64,000 nucleotides of DNA, taken from CAINVV01 sp037129695. Lineage in GTDB: Bacteria > Bacteroidota > Bacteroidia > Bacteroidales > Prolixibacteraceae. Shown here piece after piece: positions 8,345-17,589 of this stretch. How positions within the stretch are numbered: the first letter of the stretch is position 1; each line of letters opens with the position of its first letter. The translations under genes were made by a program, and so were the position numbers. Under the pieces are notes generated by a model. The model searched no databases. It was not told where the DNA came from and worked only from the letters and a program-made list of their open reading frames with translations. The stretch lies in NCBI GenBank assembly GCA_037129695.1, contig JBAXUL010000003.1:23573-87572 (forward strand), read 5' to 3'.

Positions 8345-9307
8345 ATGAACCTGCTAATATCTTCCAATTCAAATCCATACAGTAATCTTGCCGCGGAAGA
8401 ATTCTTACTCAAATATTGTGATGATGATTTTCTATTGCTTTATATCAACCAACCCTGTGTGGTGGTTGGGAAACATCAGATTGCACAGAAAGAAACAAAT
8501 TCAGAATATCTATTTACGAATAAAATATTGGTAGCCAGAAGATTATCCGGGGGAGGTTCCGTTTACCATGATGAAGGAAACCTGAATTTCAGTTTTATCC
8601 AAACTATACCATTTGGTGAAAACGTGTCGTACACATCCATCACACAACCAATCATAGACTTTCTTTTGTCTCTTGGCCTCGATGTAGTAATGTCAGAAAG
8701 AAACGATATCCTGTTGCAAGGAGGCAAAATATCTGGAAGTGCCATGCATATCTTTAAAAACAGAGTGATAGCGCATGGTACTTTACTGATTAATAGCAAC
8801 TTAAATAATTTATCGATGTCCTTAAGGGGAAATCCGCAAAGATATACTGACAGATCCATCGCTTCCAACCGATCCAGGGTAATTAATCTTGCAGCACTCC
8901 ATAATAATTTAAATGCAAAATACATAATGTCCTCCCTTGCCGATTATATGAGTAATTACAAGGGATTTCATAGAGACGATACCCTGCTTTCAAAAGGTGA
9001 AGTGACTATACAGGAACTGGCAACAAATAAGTATTCAACATCCAATTGGATCTACGGATATTCTCCAAAATATACCTACCAAAGTGAGTTAAAAATAAGT
9101 AACAAGCTCATTTCCTACAGATTGGGGGTAGAAAAAGGGATAATTGTATCCATACAGATTGAAGAAAAAGATGAAATGGAATCAGAAACAATAATAGTTA
9201 TGAATAGATTAACAGGGAAAAAACACAACTATATCAATATGAAACAATTTGTTTCTGAAGAATTTAACAAGTTAAATACCTCAAATTTACTTCAATCATT
9301 ATTTTAA
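8345..9307 (+). CDS. lplA: Lipoate-protein ligase (LplA-like)
   Basis: Attaches lipoate to lipoyl domains of 2-oxoacid dehydrogenases and GcvH, normally using scavenged lipoate and ATP. The 320-residue protein has the BPL/LplA core: ARRLSGGGSVYHD at residues 64-76, then GGKISGSA with the probable catalytic Lys128, and a C-terminal accessory domain beginning with NWIYGYSPKYTY. It is the third gene of an operon with an efflux adaptor and TolC, an unusual association that I cannot explain. Its stop is directly adjacent to the uvrC stop on the opposite strand. Confidence 0.9.
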   Translation: MNLLISSNSNPYSNLAAEEFLLKYCDDDFLLLYINQPCVVVGKHQIAQKETNSEYLFTNKILVARRLSGGGSVYHDEGNLNFSFIQTIPFGENVSYTSITQPIIDFLLSLGLDVVMSERNDILLQGGKISGSAMHIFKNRVIAHGTLLINSNLNNLSMSLRGNPQRYTDRSIASNRSRVINLAALHNNLNAKYIMSSLADYMSNYKGFHRDDTLLSKGEVTIQELATNKYSTSNWIYGYSPKYTYQSELKISNKLISYRLGVEKGIIVSIQIEEKDEMESETIIVMNRLTGKKHNYINMKQFVSEEFNKLNTSNLLQSLF

Positions 9308-11119
9308 TCAGGAATGGTTGAAGTAATCAAATACTTTTCTACCCTTGTCTTTACCGACAATTAATTCGATACTTTCCAGTCCTGTCTTCTTAATATGATC
9401 GACTGATTTCAAGGCTATTAGCAATTTTTCAACGGTTTTATCACCCACCCCAGGAATAGAAATCAACTCGGATTTTGTAAAATTTTCGGACCGTTTATTC
9501 CGGTGAAAAGTGATTCCAAATCTATGCGCCTCATCCCTCAATTGTTGCAACACTTTTAATGTTTCCGATTTCTTATCCAAGTACAATGGCACGGAATCGT
9601 TAGGATAATACAATTCCTCTAATCTCTTGGCGATTCCGATTATGGCGATCTCCTGGTCCAATCCCAATTTTGTCAAGATCGAATAGGCAGAAGATAATTG
9701 GCCTTTACCTCCGTCAATCAATATTAAATCAGGGAGTTTATTCCCTTCATTTAATTGTCTACTGTACCTCCTTTCAACAACTTCTTCCATGGAGGCAAAA
9801 TCATTGGGTCCAATAACCGTCTTAATATTGAAATGCCTGTAGTGCGATTTATAAGGCATACAATCTTTAAATACGACACAAGAAGAGACAGGAAATTCTC
9901 CCGAAATATTTGAATTATCGAAACACTCTATCCAATGAGGAAGTTTGGCCAATTTCAAATCCTTCTGCAAGGTCTCCAGCAATCTTTGCTTTTTGGTTAC
10001 CGGGGATTTCAATGATTCGTTCTTTGCCCGTTCCAACATGTACATTCTACCATTTCTCTCACACAAATCCAACAACTTTCTCTTCTCTCCTATTTTAGGA
10101 ATAGTTACCTGAATACCTGAAAGAAGATATCCTATTGGAAATGGCAAAATAATTTCAGATGATTTCGAATTAAAAATTTTTCTCATTTCTATGATGCAAA
10201 ATGACAAAATATCCTCTTTTGATTCATTCAACTTCTTCCTGACTTCCAGCATGTAACTATTGACGATAGATCCATCTACAATTCTGAAATAATTAACAAA
10301 GGCATTTTTTTCATCTTCGTGAAACGACAATACATCTACATTGGTCAAAGTTGCACTGCAAACAAGCGATTTACTCTGGTAATTATCTAATATCTGTATT
10401 TTTGATTTGAATTCATTAGCCTTTTCAAAGTCATATTTATCAGCAGCAAATTGCATTTCAGTCTTCAAAAAATTAAAAACAGGGGTTAATGTACCACTCA
10501 ATATCGCTTTTGCATTAAAGATATCATTCTCATATTTTTCAATTGAATACAAAAATTCACAAGGAGCTTTACAATTTCCTATTTGAAATTCAAGGCATTT
10601 CTTAAACTTTTTTTGCTGCAAATTCTCCTTCGACAAATTCAAATTACAATTTCTAATCTGGAAAAGTTGCTTAATTACATCCAATATTGTCCTTGCCATA
10701 TACACAGATGTATATGGTCCAAAATAACTTGATCCGTCCTTAAAAACTTTTCTGGTGTAGAAAATACGAGGAAAAGGTTCATTCTTCACACATATCCAAG
10801 GGAAAGATTTATCATCCTTCAACAATATATTGTATTTCGGCTGGTACCTTTTAATGAGGTTATTTTCCAGAAGCAAAGCATCCTCCTCACTATCGACAAC
10901 TATGTGTCTAATTTTCTCAATCTGCCTGACAAGAATCTCCGTTTTTCTGTTAACCTGAGTTTTAAGAAAATAGGAAGAAACTCGTTTTTTTAAATTTTTT
11001 GCTTTCCCAACATAAATAATTTTTTCCTCCTTGTCAAAAAACTGATACACGCCAGGACTTCCTGGAAGTTTTTTAACTTCATCAAGCAACAATATGGAGG
11101 AATCTCGGTTCACCGCCAT
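9308..11119 (-). CDS. uvrC: Excinuclease ABC subunit C
   Basis: Nucleotide-excision repair endonuclease that makes the two incisions after UvrAB damage recognition. The 603-residue protein has an N-terminal GIY-YIG nuclease domain (GVY at 23-25, YVG at 36-38, followed by KAKNLKKRVSSYF), a Cys-rich stretch (CLEFQIGNCKAPC), a UVR motif near residues 205-235, the UvrC RNase H-like domain (ECFDNSNISG, LILIDGGKGQL) and a C-terminal helix-hairpin-helix region (IPGVGDKTVEKLL). Length is normal. Its ATG overlaps the apt stop codon by one base (TAATG), so translation is coupled to apt. Confidence 0.97.
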   Translation of the reverse strand: MAVNRDSSILLLDEVKKLPGSPGVYQFFDKEEKIIYVGKAKNLKKRVSSYFLKTQVNRKTEILVRQIEKIRHIVVDSEEDALLLENNLIKRYQPKYNILLKDDKSFPWICVKNEPFPRIFYTRKVFKDGSSYFGPYTSVYMARTILDVIKQLFQIRNCNLNLSKENLQQKKFKKCLEFQIGNCKAPCEFLYSIEKYENDIFNAKAILSGTLTPVFNFLKTEMQFAADKYDFEKANEFKSKIQILDNYQSKSLVCSATLTNVDVLSFHEDEKNAFVNYFRIVDGSIVNSYMLEVRKKLNESKEDILSFCIIEMRKIFNSKSSEIILPFPIGYLLSGIQVTIPKIGEKRKLLDLCERNGRMYMLERAKNESLKSPVTKKQRLLETLQKDLKLAKLPHWIECFDNSNISGEFPVSSCVVFKDCMPYKSHYRHFNIKTVIGPNDFASMEEVVERRYSRQLNEGNKLPDLILIDGGKGQLSSAYSILTKLGLDQEIAIIGIAKRLEELYYPNDSVPLYLDKKSETLKVLQQLRDEAHRFGITFHRNKRSENFTKSELISIPGVGDKTVEKLLIALKSVDHIKKTGLESIELIVGKDKGRKVFDYFNHS

Positions 11120-11649
11120 TAAAAATGAATTAGAGACCAGACCGGAATATCGCTGTGGATTCGCTCTCTTCCATTCAAAAAATCCAATTCGACAAAAAAA
11201 TTGACATGGATTTCTTTTACTCCAAATTTTTTCACCAAATCGACAGCTGCATTCACAGTACCTCCTGTTGCCAAAAGATCATCATGAATCAAAACAACAT
11301 CATTTGCACTCAAAGCATCAGTGTGTATCTCCAAAGAATCGGATCCATATTCCAAATCATAAGACTGGCTAAATGTATCTGCGGGTAATTTGCCCGGCTT
11401 CCTGATTGGGACAAATCCGGCATTTAACTCACCTGCCAATGAGCTCCCCAAAATAAAACCTCGGGATTCAATTCCTACAACTTTAGTGATCCCAAGTTGG
11501 AAATAGTAATCTTTTATCTTTTTAACGATAAATTTAAAAATTTTCTCGTCTTTAAATGCTGTAGAAACATCCTTAAATTGAATTCCAACCTTAGGGAAAT
11601 CAGGTATATTTCGGATTGATTTTTTAACTTCGTCTAATGTAATTGTCAT
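11119..11649 (-). CDS. apt: Adenine phosphoribosyltransferase
   Basis: Salvages adenine to AMP with PRPP. The 176-residue protein has the type I phosphoribosyltransferase PRPP loop VVLIHDDLLATGGT at residues 118-131 and the Apt-specific ESRGFILG at 61-68 and PIRKPGKLPA at 81-90. Length is standard. It lies between mnmG (29-bp gap containing the parS palindrome) and uvrC (one-base overlap). The mnmG, apt, uvrC order is common in Bacteroidota. Confidence 0.96.
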   Translation of the reverse strand: MTITLDEVKKSIRNIPDFPKVGIQFKDVSTAFKDEKIFKFIVKKIKDYYFQLGITKVVGIESRGFILGSSLAGELNAGFVPIRKPGKLPADTFSQSYDLEYGSDSLEIHTDALSANDVVLIHDDLLATGGTVNAAVDLVKKFGVKEIHVNFFVELDFLNGRERIHSDIPVWSLIHF

Positions 11650-11662
11650 TTTAATTTTTTAT

Positions 11663-11678
11663 TGTTCCACGTGGAACA
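11663..11678. promoter_or_regulatory. parS: Chromosomal parS site (ParB/Spo0J binding palindrome)
   Basis: A perfect 16-bp palindrome, TGTTCCACGTGGAACA, fills the 29-bp gap between mnmG and apt. It is identical in form to parS sites known from pseudomonads and close to the near-universal TGTTtCACGTGAAACA. ParB loads on such sites, which cluster around the origin. parA and parB are not in the window. Confidence 0.85.
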
Positions 11679-13559
11679 TTACCTACCTAGCATTACTAAT
11701 AATACATTGATATCATTCGGCGAAATGCCCGGAATTCTATGAGCTTGGCCGATAGTCTTAGGATTAATCCGGGTCAGTTTCTGTCTAGCCTCCGTTGACA
11801 ATGCCAAAATAGTAGAATAATCAAATTTGTTTTCAATTTTAATATTCTCTAATCTTTTTAACTTATCCACCATCGTGTTTTCCCTTGAAATATAACCAGC
11901 ATATTTGATTCTAATCTCAACGGCTTCAATGACTTCACCTTCCAATTCACGAGGAACTGGCTCCAGCTTTTCCAAAAAAAATGGATGCTTCACCAGAAAA
12001 TCAGAAAAATTGATCTGTGGTCGACTAATAATATTAAAAAGTTTGGTTTTTTGCTTAATCGGTGCAGAATTCTTTTCTATCAAGTAATCATTAACAATCT
12101 CGGGGTTAATAGATATAGTAACGACCTGATCCGAAATTGTATCAATTAATTTTGATTTTAATAAATAACAATTAAACAATTCGTCCGGCAATAGCCCTAA
12201 ATCATTTCCCAATTTAGATAGTCGCTCATCCGCATTATCCTGCCTCAATATCAGTCTATGCTCTGCCCGGCTGGTAAACATTCTGTATGGCTCATCAACT
12301 CCCTTAGTGATCAAGTCATCAATTAGAACTCCAATATAACCTTGATTTCTAGACAAGACAAATGAACTCTTATCCGTACATTTCAGATGAGCATTGATCC
12401 CTGCCATTAAACCCTGAGCACCGGCTTCTTCGTAACCAGTGGTCCCATTTATCTGACCGCCAAGAAATAAATTAGCTAAAATTTTGGATTCCAATGAATG
12501 ATACAATTGGGTAGGATCGAAGAAATCATATTCAATGGCATAACCTGGACGAAGAACTTTAGCATTTGCTAATCCCGGAATAAGTTTAATGGCATTCTCT
12601 TGATTCTCGAAAGGCAACGAAGTAGAAAACCCATTAAGATAATATTCGATTGAGTCCACGCCTTCCGGTTCCAGATAGAGTTGATGCGACGACTTTTCAT
12701 TAAAAATAATCAACTTTGTTTCAATGCTTGGACAATAACGTGGACCTAAACTTTGTATGGTACCATCAAACATCGGAGAAAACTTAAACCCTTTTTCCAA
12801 TTCCCGATGAACAGCATCATTGGTATATGTAATGTGACAATTGATGGTAGGTAACAATTCTACCTTTTGATGATAAAAACTAAATTGATGACCTTCTTCC
12901 CCAGCTTGTTCTTCCAATTGATCAAAATCAATTGTTCTCTTATCCAACCTCGGTGGTGTTCCGGTTTTCATCCTACCGGAGTTCAAGCCAAGCCGAATCA
13001 ATTGCTCAGTAATGCCAAAGGAAGAAGGTTCAGAAATTCGACCGCCTTGCAATTTATTTTGGCCAAAATGCATCAGGCCATTCAAGAAAGTTCCATTCGT
13101 TAATATGACTGCTTTTGAATAGAACATTACGCCTATTTCTGTTCTGACCCCAACGACCCGTTGCTCTTCAATTAGTAATTCAACAACTGATCCTTGCCAA
13201 AAAAAAATGTTTTTATTGTGTTGAAGTTCGATTCTCCAAATCTCTGAGAATTTACTTTTATCACATTGAGCCCTGGGACTCCACATTGCCGGACCTTTGG
13301 AGCGATTGAGCATTCTGAACTGAAGAGTGCTACTATCCGTAATTTTTCCCATCATTCCACCCAAAGCATCAATTTCTCGAACAATTTGTCCTTTGGCAAT
13401 TCCACCAACAGCGGGATTACAACTCATTTGTGCAATCCGATTAATATCGAGTGTAATCAACAAAACAGATGAACCCAATTTTGCAGCAGCATTGGCAGCC
13501 TCACAACCAGCATGCCCAGCTCCTACCACAATTATATCATAATCAATTTTAACGCTCAT
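11679..13559 (-). CDS. mnmG: tRNA uridine-5-carboxymethylaminomethyl(34) synthesis enzyme MnmG
   Basis: With MnmE, installs the cmnm5 group on wobble U34; FAD- and NADH-dependent. The 626-residue protein begins with the FAD dinucleotide motif VVGAGHAGCE at 11-20, followed by SCNPAVGGIAKGQIVREIDALGG and MLNRSKGPAMWSPRAQCDK. The RAEHRLILRQDNAD segment and the C-terminal ALSTEARQKLTRINPKTIGQAHRIPGISPNDI are diagnostic. In many bacteria mnmG lies near oriC, which fits the parS site immediately downstream. It sits 37 bp after ybeY in the same operon. Confidence 0.97.
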   Translation of the reverse strand: MSVKIDYDIIVVGAGHAGCEAANAAAKLGSSVLLITLDINRIAQMSCNPAVGGIAKGQIVREIDALGGMMGKITDSSTLQFRMLNRSKGPAMWSPRAQCDKSKFSEIWRIELQHNKNIFFWQGSVVELLIEEQRVVGVRTEIGVMFYSKAVILTNGTFLNGLMHFGQNKLQGGRISEPSSFGITEQLIRLGLNSGRMKTGTPPRLDKRTIDFDQLEEQAGEEGHQFSFYHQKVELLPTINCHITYTNDAVHRELEKGFKFSPMFDGTIQSLGPRYCPSIETKLIIFNEKSSHQLYLEPEGVDSIEYYLNGFSTSLPFENQENAIKLIPGLANAKVLRPGYAIEYDFFDPTQLYHSLESKILANLFLGGQINGTTGYEEAGAQGLMAGINAHLKCTDKSSFVLSRNQGYIGVLIDDLITKGVDEPYRMFTSRAEHRLILRQDNADERLSKLGNDLGLLPDELFNCYLLKSKLIDTISDQVVTISINPEIVNDYLIEKNSAPIKQKTKLFNIISRPQINFSDFLVKHPFFLEKLEPVPRELEGEVIEAVEIRIKYAGYISRENTMVDKLKRLENIKIENKFDYSTILALSTEARQKLTRINPKTIGQAHRIPGISPNDINVLLVMLGR

Positions 13560-13596
13560 AAAAAACCTACCAATTTAATACTGATGATTCGAGTCC

Positions 13597-14031
13597 TTAT
13601 AATATTATAGAATACCCCTTAAAGGAATTAAGCATGTCGCTTTCCTTCCTACGCATCGCAATTACTTCCTCTTCCTCTTTATCATTGAACTTGAGCAAAT
13701 GCAAAAGACCATGAGAAATTACCCGCATTAATTCCTCTTGAAAAATCTGGCTAAAAATAACTGAATTATTCATAACCATATCTGTACTTATATAAATATC
13801 ACCCGATACAACCAGACCATCTGTATAGTCAAAAGTGATCACATCGGTGAAATAATCATGTTTCAAAAATTTAATATTAATATCCAGCAAATATGGGTCA
13901 CTACAAAATATATAATTAATCAACCCTAATTTACACTTGTTTATTCTGATCTCACGTTTCAGAACTTTTTGTACGGCCTGAAAATCAATTTTAGGCATGT
14001 CCACATCTTCCGCAAAAAAATAAATACCCAT
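13597..14031 (-). CDS. ybeY: Endoribonuclease YbeY (rRNA maturation factor)
   Basis: Metal-dependent single-strand endoribonuclease involved in 16S rRNA 3'-end maturation and ribosome quality control. The catalytic motif is SHGLLHLLKFND: two His ligands spaced H-x3-H, with Asp at the third position where many bacteria have His. I believe this is the usual Bacteroidota form. I chose the ATG at 14031, giving MGIYFFAEDVDMPKI, because it fits the family N-terminus; an upstream in-frame ATG at 14052 would add seven residues. It lies between hemW (35-bp gap) and mnmG (37-bp gap). Confidence 0.9.
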   Translation of the reverse strand: MGIYFFAEDVDMPKIDFQAVQKVLKREIRINKCKLGLINYIFCSDPYLLDINIKFLKHDYFTDVITFDYTDGLVVSGDIYISTDMVMNNSVIFSQIFQEELMRVISHGLLHLLKFNDKEEEEVIAMRRKESDMLNSFKGYSIIL

Positions 14032-14066
14032 GAAATAAATCTTAAAAAACAATGATAATCAATAAA

Positions 14067-15197
14067 TTAAATCATTAAAAATTGAGAAAGATAATCTGCA
14101 ACAAGCAAATCACCTGGTTTAGGAATAACAAGATCACCTGAAAAATTAAAATAATTTCTTTCACCAAGACGGGTGATGGCCTTCAAAAAATGATCATAAA
14201 TATCTTTTCTAAAAGTATTTTTTACAAAATCAATAGATATTCCATCTAAAAGCCGTAATTTTAAAATAATATATTCGTTATATATCTGGTTATCTGAAAG
14301 TTCCTCAATTGTTAAATCAATATTTGGACTTACACCAGACAGATCCCTTATGTATTTTTTAATATTAGTATGATTCCATTGACGTGAACTCAAATTATAA
14401 CTATGAGCAGAGACTCCAATGCCAAGATATCGAGTTTGGTTCCAATATCCGAGATTATGTCTGGAGAAAAAACCATCTTTTGCATAATTACTTATTTCAT
14501 ACTGTATAAAACCTGAAGTAGTTAAATATTCATTAATAATTTGATATTGAGAAAGAAAAGAGGTTTCCTTAGTTTCCACAAACTCACCTTTCTTGATCTT
14601 CCAATATAATTGAGAGTTTTTTGCTATAGTCAAACTATAGGCAGAGATATGTTGAATATCAAAGACTAACAATTGCTTTAAAGTCCAAGTTAGAAAATGA
14701 TCAGAAATACCTGGAACTGCATAAATCAAATCAACAGACAAATTAGAAAAACTTGAATTATTAATAACATCTAAAGCATTATATATTAGCTCTTTATCAT
14801 GTTTTCTATTATAATCCTTTAATACTTTATCATCCAGAAACTGAATTCCAAGGCTGATCCGGTTAATACCTGAATTGTATAAATAATTAACATAATCTTC
14901 ATTAATATTCTCAGGATTACATTCGATAGTAACTTCACAATTACTTTCCACGACAAAAATCGAGTGAACTGCTTGAAGAATATTGTATAATTGACTACTT
15001 GATAATAAGGATGGGGTACCTCCTCCAAAATAGATCGTTTGTATTGCTTCACTACCTAAATAAGACTTCCTTAATTTCAACTCTCTAATCAAAGCCTCAA
15101 CATACGCATCCAGTAGATAAAGTTGATTTCCGGAGTAAAAATCACAATAAAAACATTTATTAGTACAAAAAGGAATATGAATATATAAACCAGCCAT
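14067..15197 (-). CDS. hemW: Radical SAM heme chaperone HemW
   Basis: HemW binds heme and is thought to insert it into respiratory proteins; it is related to, but distinct from, coproporphyrinogen dehydrogenase HemN. The 376-residue protein starts MAGLYIHIPFCTNKCFYC, with the radical-SAM cysteines at 11, 15 and 18. It has the family IYFGGGTPSLL segment, ECNPENI, GINRISLGIQF and a C-terminal HemN_C-like domain. A HemN-type fourth cysteine directly after the motif is absent (CDFYSG follows), as expected for HemW. It is 15 bp from rpiB. Confidence 0.92.
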   Translation of the reverse strand: MAGLYIHIPFCTNKCFYCDFYSGNQLYLLDAYVEALIRELKLRKSYLGSEAIQTIYFGGGTPSLLSSSQLYNILQAVHSIFVVESNCEVTIECNPENINEDYVNYLYNSGINRISLGIQFLDDKVLKDYNRKHDKELIYNALDVINNSSFSNLSVDLIYAVPGISDHFLTWTLKQLLVFDIQHISAYSLTIAKNSQLYWKIKKGEFVETKETSFLSQYQIINEYLTTSGFIQYEISNYAKDGFFSRHNLGYWNQTRYLGIGVSAHSYNLSSRQWNHTNIKKYIRDLSGVSPNIDLTIEELSDNQIYNEYIILKLRLLDGISIDFVKNTFRKDIYDHFLKAITRLGERNYFNFSGDLVIPKPGDLLVADYLSQFLMI

Positions 15198-15212
15198 TTA
15201 CCTAAATTATAA

Positions 15213-15644
15213 CTACAAGGGAATTTTATTGATACGCTGTAAATGCCTGCCAAACTCAAATTTTGTATTAAGGAAAATTTTAATCATCTCCAATGCTTCT
15301 TTTTCAGAAATAAATCTGGCAGGTAAAGAACAAATATTCGCATTATTATGAGACCTGGCCAATTCCGCAACGTCATTGTTCCAGCAAATAGCAGATCTAA
15401 TTCCCGGATGCTTATTGACTGTCATATTAATACCATTTCCAGATCCACAGCAAACAATACCAACTAAATCAGGATCATTTTCAACTGAAACAGCTAACGG
15501 ATGCGCGAAATCGGCATAATCACAGCTTTCACCGGAAAAACAACCAAAATCAACTATATCATAATTCTCTTTTTTAAGAGATAAAATTATTGCATTTTTA
15601 AGATCGAAACCAGCATGGTCTGAAGCAAGAGCTATTTTAATCAT
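15213..15644 (-). CDS. rpiB: Ribose-5-phosphate isomerase B
   Basis: Interconverts ribose-5-phosphate and ribulose-5-phosphate in the pentose phosphate pathway. The 143-residue protein matches the RpiB/LacA-LacB fold family: ASDHAGFDLK at 7-16, then GIVCCGSGNGINM with catalytic Cys66, and RSHNNAN with His99, which match E. coli Cys66 and His99 in position. It is the first gene of the - strand run rpiB-hemW-ybeY-mnmG-apt-uvrC. Its promoter should lie in the AT-rich gap upstream. Confidence 0.95.
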   Translation of the reverse strand: MIKIALASDHAGFDLKNAIILSLKKENYDIVDFGCFSGESCDYADFAHPLAVSVENDPDLVGIVCCGSGNGINMTVNKHPGIRSAICWNNDVAELARSHNNANICSLPARFISEKEALEMIKIFLNTKFEFGRHLQRINKIPL

Positions 15645-16106
15645 AATTGATTCTATTAATAATTCATTATACTACCATTACAATTAATAGTTAATAACTG
15701 TTCATAAAAAATAACAAGTCATTTCTAAAAAATATTGCATAAAAAAATAAATTTTAAAATAATGCCTCATTTTAAAATTTTATTGATCAATATTCAAAAC
15801 ATTTTTAACCTAAAAAAGGTTATTCATAGTATGTTTGTCAAGTGAATATCTAAAATAAACCGGTTGTTAATAAACCACTATACATCAGAATTGCAATAAT
15901 TTATAAAGTTAATAAAGTTTGAGTATCTTTTGGAATGATGAATTTCAATTGAAAAGATAATATTTATCAACAATACTAACATGGTAACATTAAAAGCAAA
16001 TTTTCCATTTATAAAATTTAAAACATATTATATTAACTTGTTTATTAATTTTCTACCTGCTTGACAATTGTCTATTCACTCATTATATAATAATAGTTCA
16101 CTGATT
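15645..16106. other. AT-rich divergent intergenic region, candidate replication origin
   Basis: A 462-bp gap between divergent genes with very high AT content, no ORF of note and many A/T tracts. Three DnaA-box-like 9-mers of the form TTATnAACA occur: TTATGAACA (- strand, 15699-15707), TTATTAACA (- strand, 15865-15873) and TTATCAACA (+ strand, 15964-15972). GTTAATAA recurs at 15690, 15866 and 15908. None is an exact TTATCCACA. Divergent flanking genes, mnmG and the parS site 4 kb away fit an origin, but it may equally be just a long promoter region. Confidence 0.35.
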
Positions 16107-16502
16107 ATGCCTGACATTAATAATAAAGAAAATTTGAAAGTGCTTCTTGTGGAGGATAATCTACTGAATCAAAAGCTTTTGAATATTAATTTGGCCAAAT
16201 TAAAATGTAAAGTAACCATAGCAAATAATGGTTTGGAAGGAGTAGAAATTTTTAAAAGTCAATCTTTTGATGTGATTATCATGGATTTAATGATGCCGGT
16301 GATGGATGGTTATGAATCTTCAAGAGAAATAAGAAGAATTGAAAATGAAGAAACATCAAGAGGATATACTCCCATCATCGCCTTCACGGCCAATACACTC
16401 AATAATGATTTTCAGAAATGTATGGAAAATGGCATGGATTATTTGATGGAAAAGCCTTTCAATACATTTAAATTTATCGAGATTATTGAATCATTTGATT
16501 GA
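16107..16502 (+). CDS. Stand-alone response-regulator receiver protein (CheY-like)
   Basis: A 131-residue single receiver domain with no output domain. Acidic pocket Glu16-Asp17 (VLLVEDN), phosphoacceptor Asp60 (IIMDLMMPVMDG), Thr94 (IAFTAN) and Lys116 (MEKPFN) are all present, so it should be phosphorylatable. The sequence resembles receivers of hybrid kinases, suggesting a phosphorelay intermediate. I chose the ATG at 16107, giving MPDINNKENLKVLLVEDN; a TTG at 16068 would add 13 unconserved residues. No kinase is adjacent. ruvB follows after 58 bp. Confidence 0.88.
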   Translation: MPDINNKENLKVLLVEDNLLNQKLLNINLAKLKCKVTIANNGLEGVEIFKSQSFDVIIMDLMMPVMDGYESSREIRRIENEETSRGYTPIIAFTANTLNNDFQKCMENGMDYLMEKPFNTFKFIEIIESFD

Positions 16503-16560
16503 ATAATTCGACTAGGTAGGTATTCATCACATATATCACATTTGATTTTATAATAAAAGA

Positions 16561-17589
16561 ATGGGAGAGTTTATTGATTTGAGGGATAATAATGATGATC
16601 CTTCTGATAAGGAATTGGATAATCAGTTAAGACCCTTAAAGTTTATTGATTTTGCAGGTCAGACCAAAATTATAGATAATATACAGGTATTTGTACAGGC
16701 AGCAATCATGCGTGGAGAATCTTTGGATCATGTACTTTTACATGGACCTCCAGGTTTGGGAAAAACAACATTATCCAATATTATTGCCAATGAATTAGGG
16801 GTTAAATTAAAACTGACCTCAGGACCTGTTTTAGACAAGCCTGGTGATTTAGCAGGCCTTTTAACTAATCTTGAAAAAAACGACGTACTTTTTATTGATG
16901 AAATTCACAGGTTAAGTCCCATAGTTGAAGAATATTTGTATTCTGCTATGGAAGATTTTCGTATTGATATTTTAATTGATAAAGGCCCAAGTGCACGCTC
17001 CATACAACTTGAATTAAATCCTTTTACATTAATTGGCGCCACTACGAGAAGTGGTTTACTGACCCGTCCGCTGCGGGCTAGATTTGGAATTACCTGTCAT
17101 TTGGAATATTATGATATTGACATATTAACAGGAATTGTCAAACGTTCTGCCAGAATATTGGATGTAAAAATAACTGATGATGCAGCCTACGAAATTGCAA
17201 GAAGAAGCAGGGGAACGCCAAGAATTGTTAATTCGCTCTTAAGAAGAGTAAGAGATTTTGCCATGGTGAAAGGAAATGGAAAGATTGATATTGATATTAC
17301 TAAATATTCACTCGAAGCACTTAATATAGACCGTTTTGGTTTGGATGAAATGGACAATAAAATTTTATCCACGATCATTGATAAATTTAAGGGAGGACCG
17401 GTGGGAATTTCTACCATTGCAACAGCTGTGGGTGAAGATTCAGGCACTATAGAAGAGGTATACGAGCCTTTTTTAATCAAGGAAGGATTTATTAAACGCA
17501 CACCAAGAGGAAGAGAAGTAACTGATTTGGCATATGTCCACTTAGGTAGAAAAAATAGAGGAGATATAGATTCAATGAAGCTTTTCTAA
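16561..17589 (+). CDS. ruvB: Holliday junction branch migration helicase RuvB
   Basis: Hexameric AAA+ motor that drives RuvA-bound Holliday junction migration. The 342-residue protein has Walker A GPPGLGKTT at 62-70, Walker B FIDEIHRL at 111-118, sensor I GATTRSGLL, the arginine-finger region RPLRARFGI, and the C-terminal winged helix ending in TPRGREVTDLAYVHLG. Its stop codon overlaps that of the convergent cyclotransferase-like gene by 4 bp. ruvA and ruvC are not adjacent. Confidence 0.97.
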   Translation: MGEFIDLRDNNDDPSDKELDNQLRPLKFIDFAGQTKIIDNIQVFVQAAIMRGESLDHVLLHGPPGLGKTTLSNIIANELGVKLKLTSGPVLDKPGDLAGLLTNLEKNDVLFIDEIHRLSPIVEEYLYSAMEDFRIDILIDKGPSARSIQLELNPFTLIGATTRSGLLTRPLRARFGITCHLEYYDIDILTGIVKRSARILDVKITDDAAYEIARRSRGTPRIVNSLLRRVRDFAMVKGNGKIDIDITKYSLEALNIDRFGLDEMDNKILSTIIDKFKGGPVGISTIATAVGEDSGTIEEVYEPFLIKEGFIKRTPRGREVTDLAYVHLGRKNRGDIDSMKLF

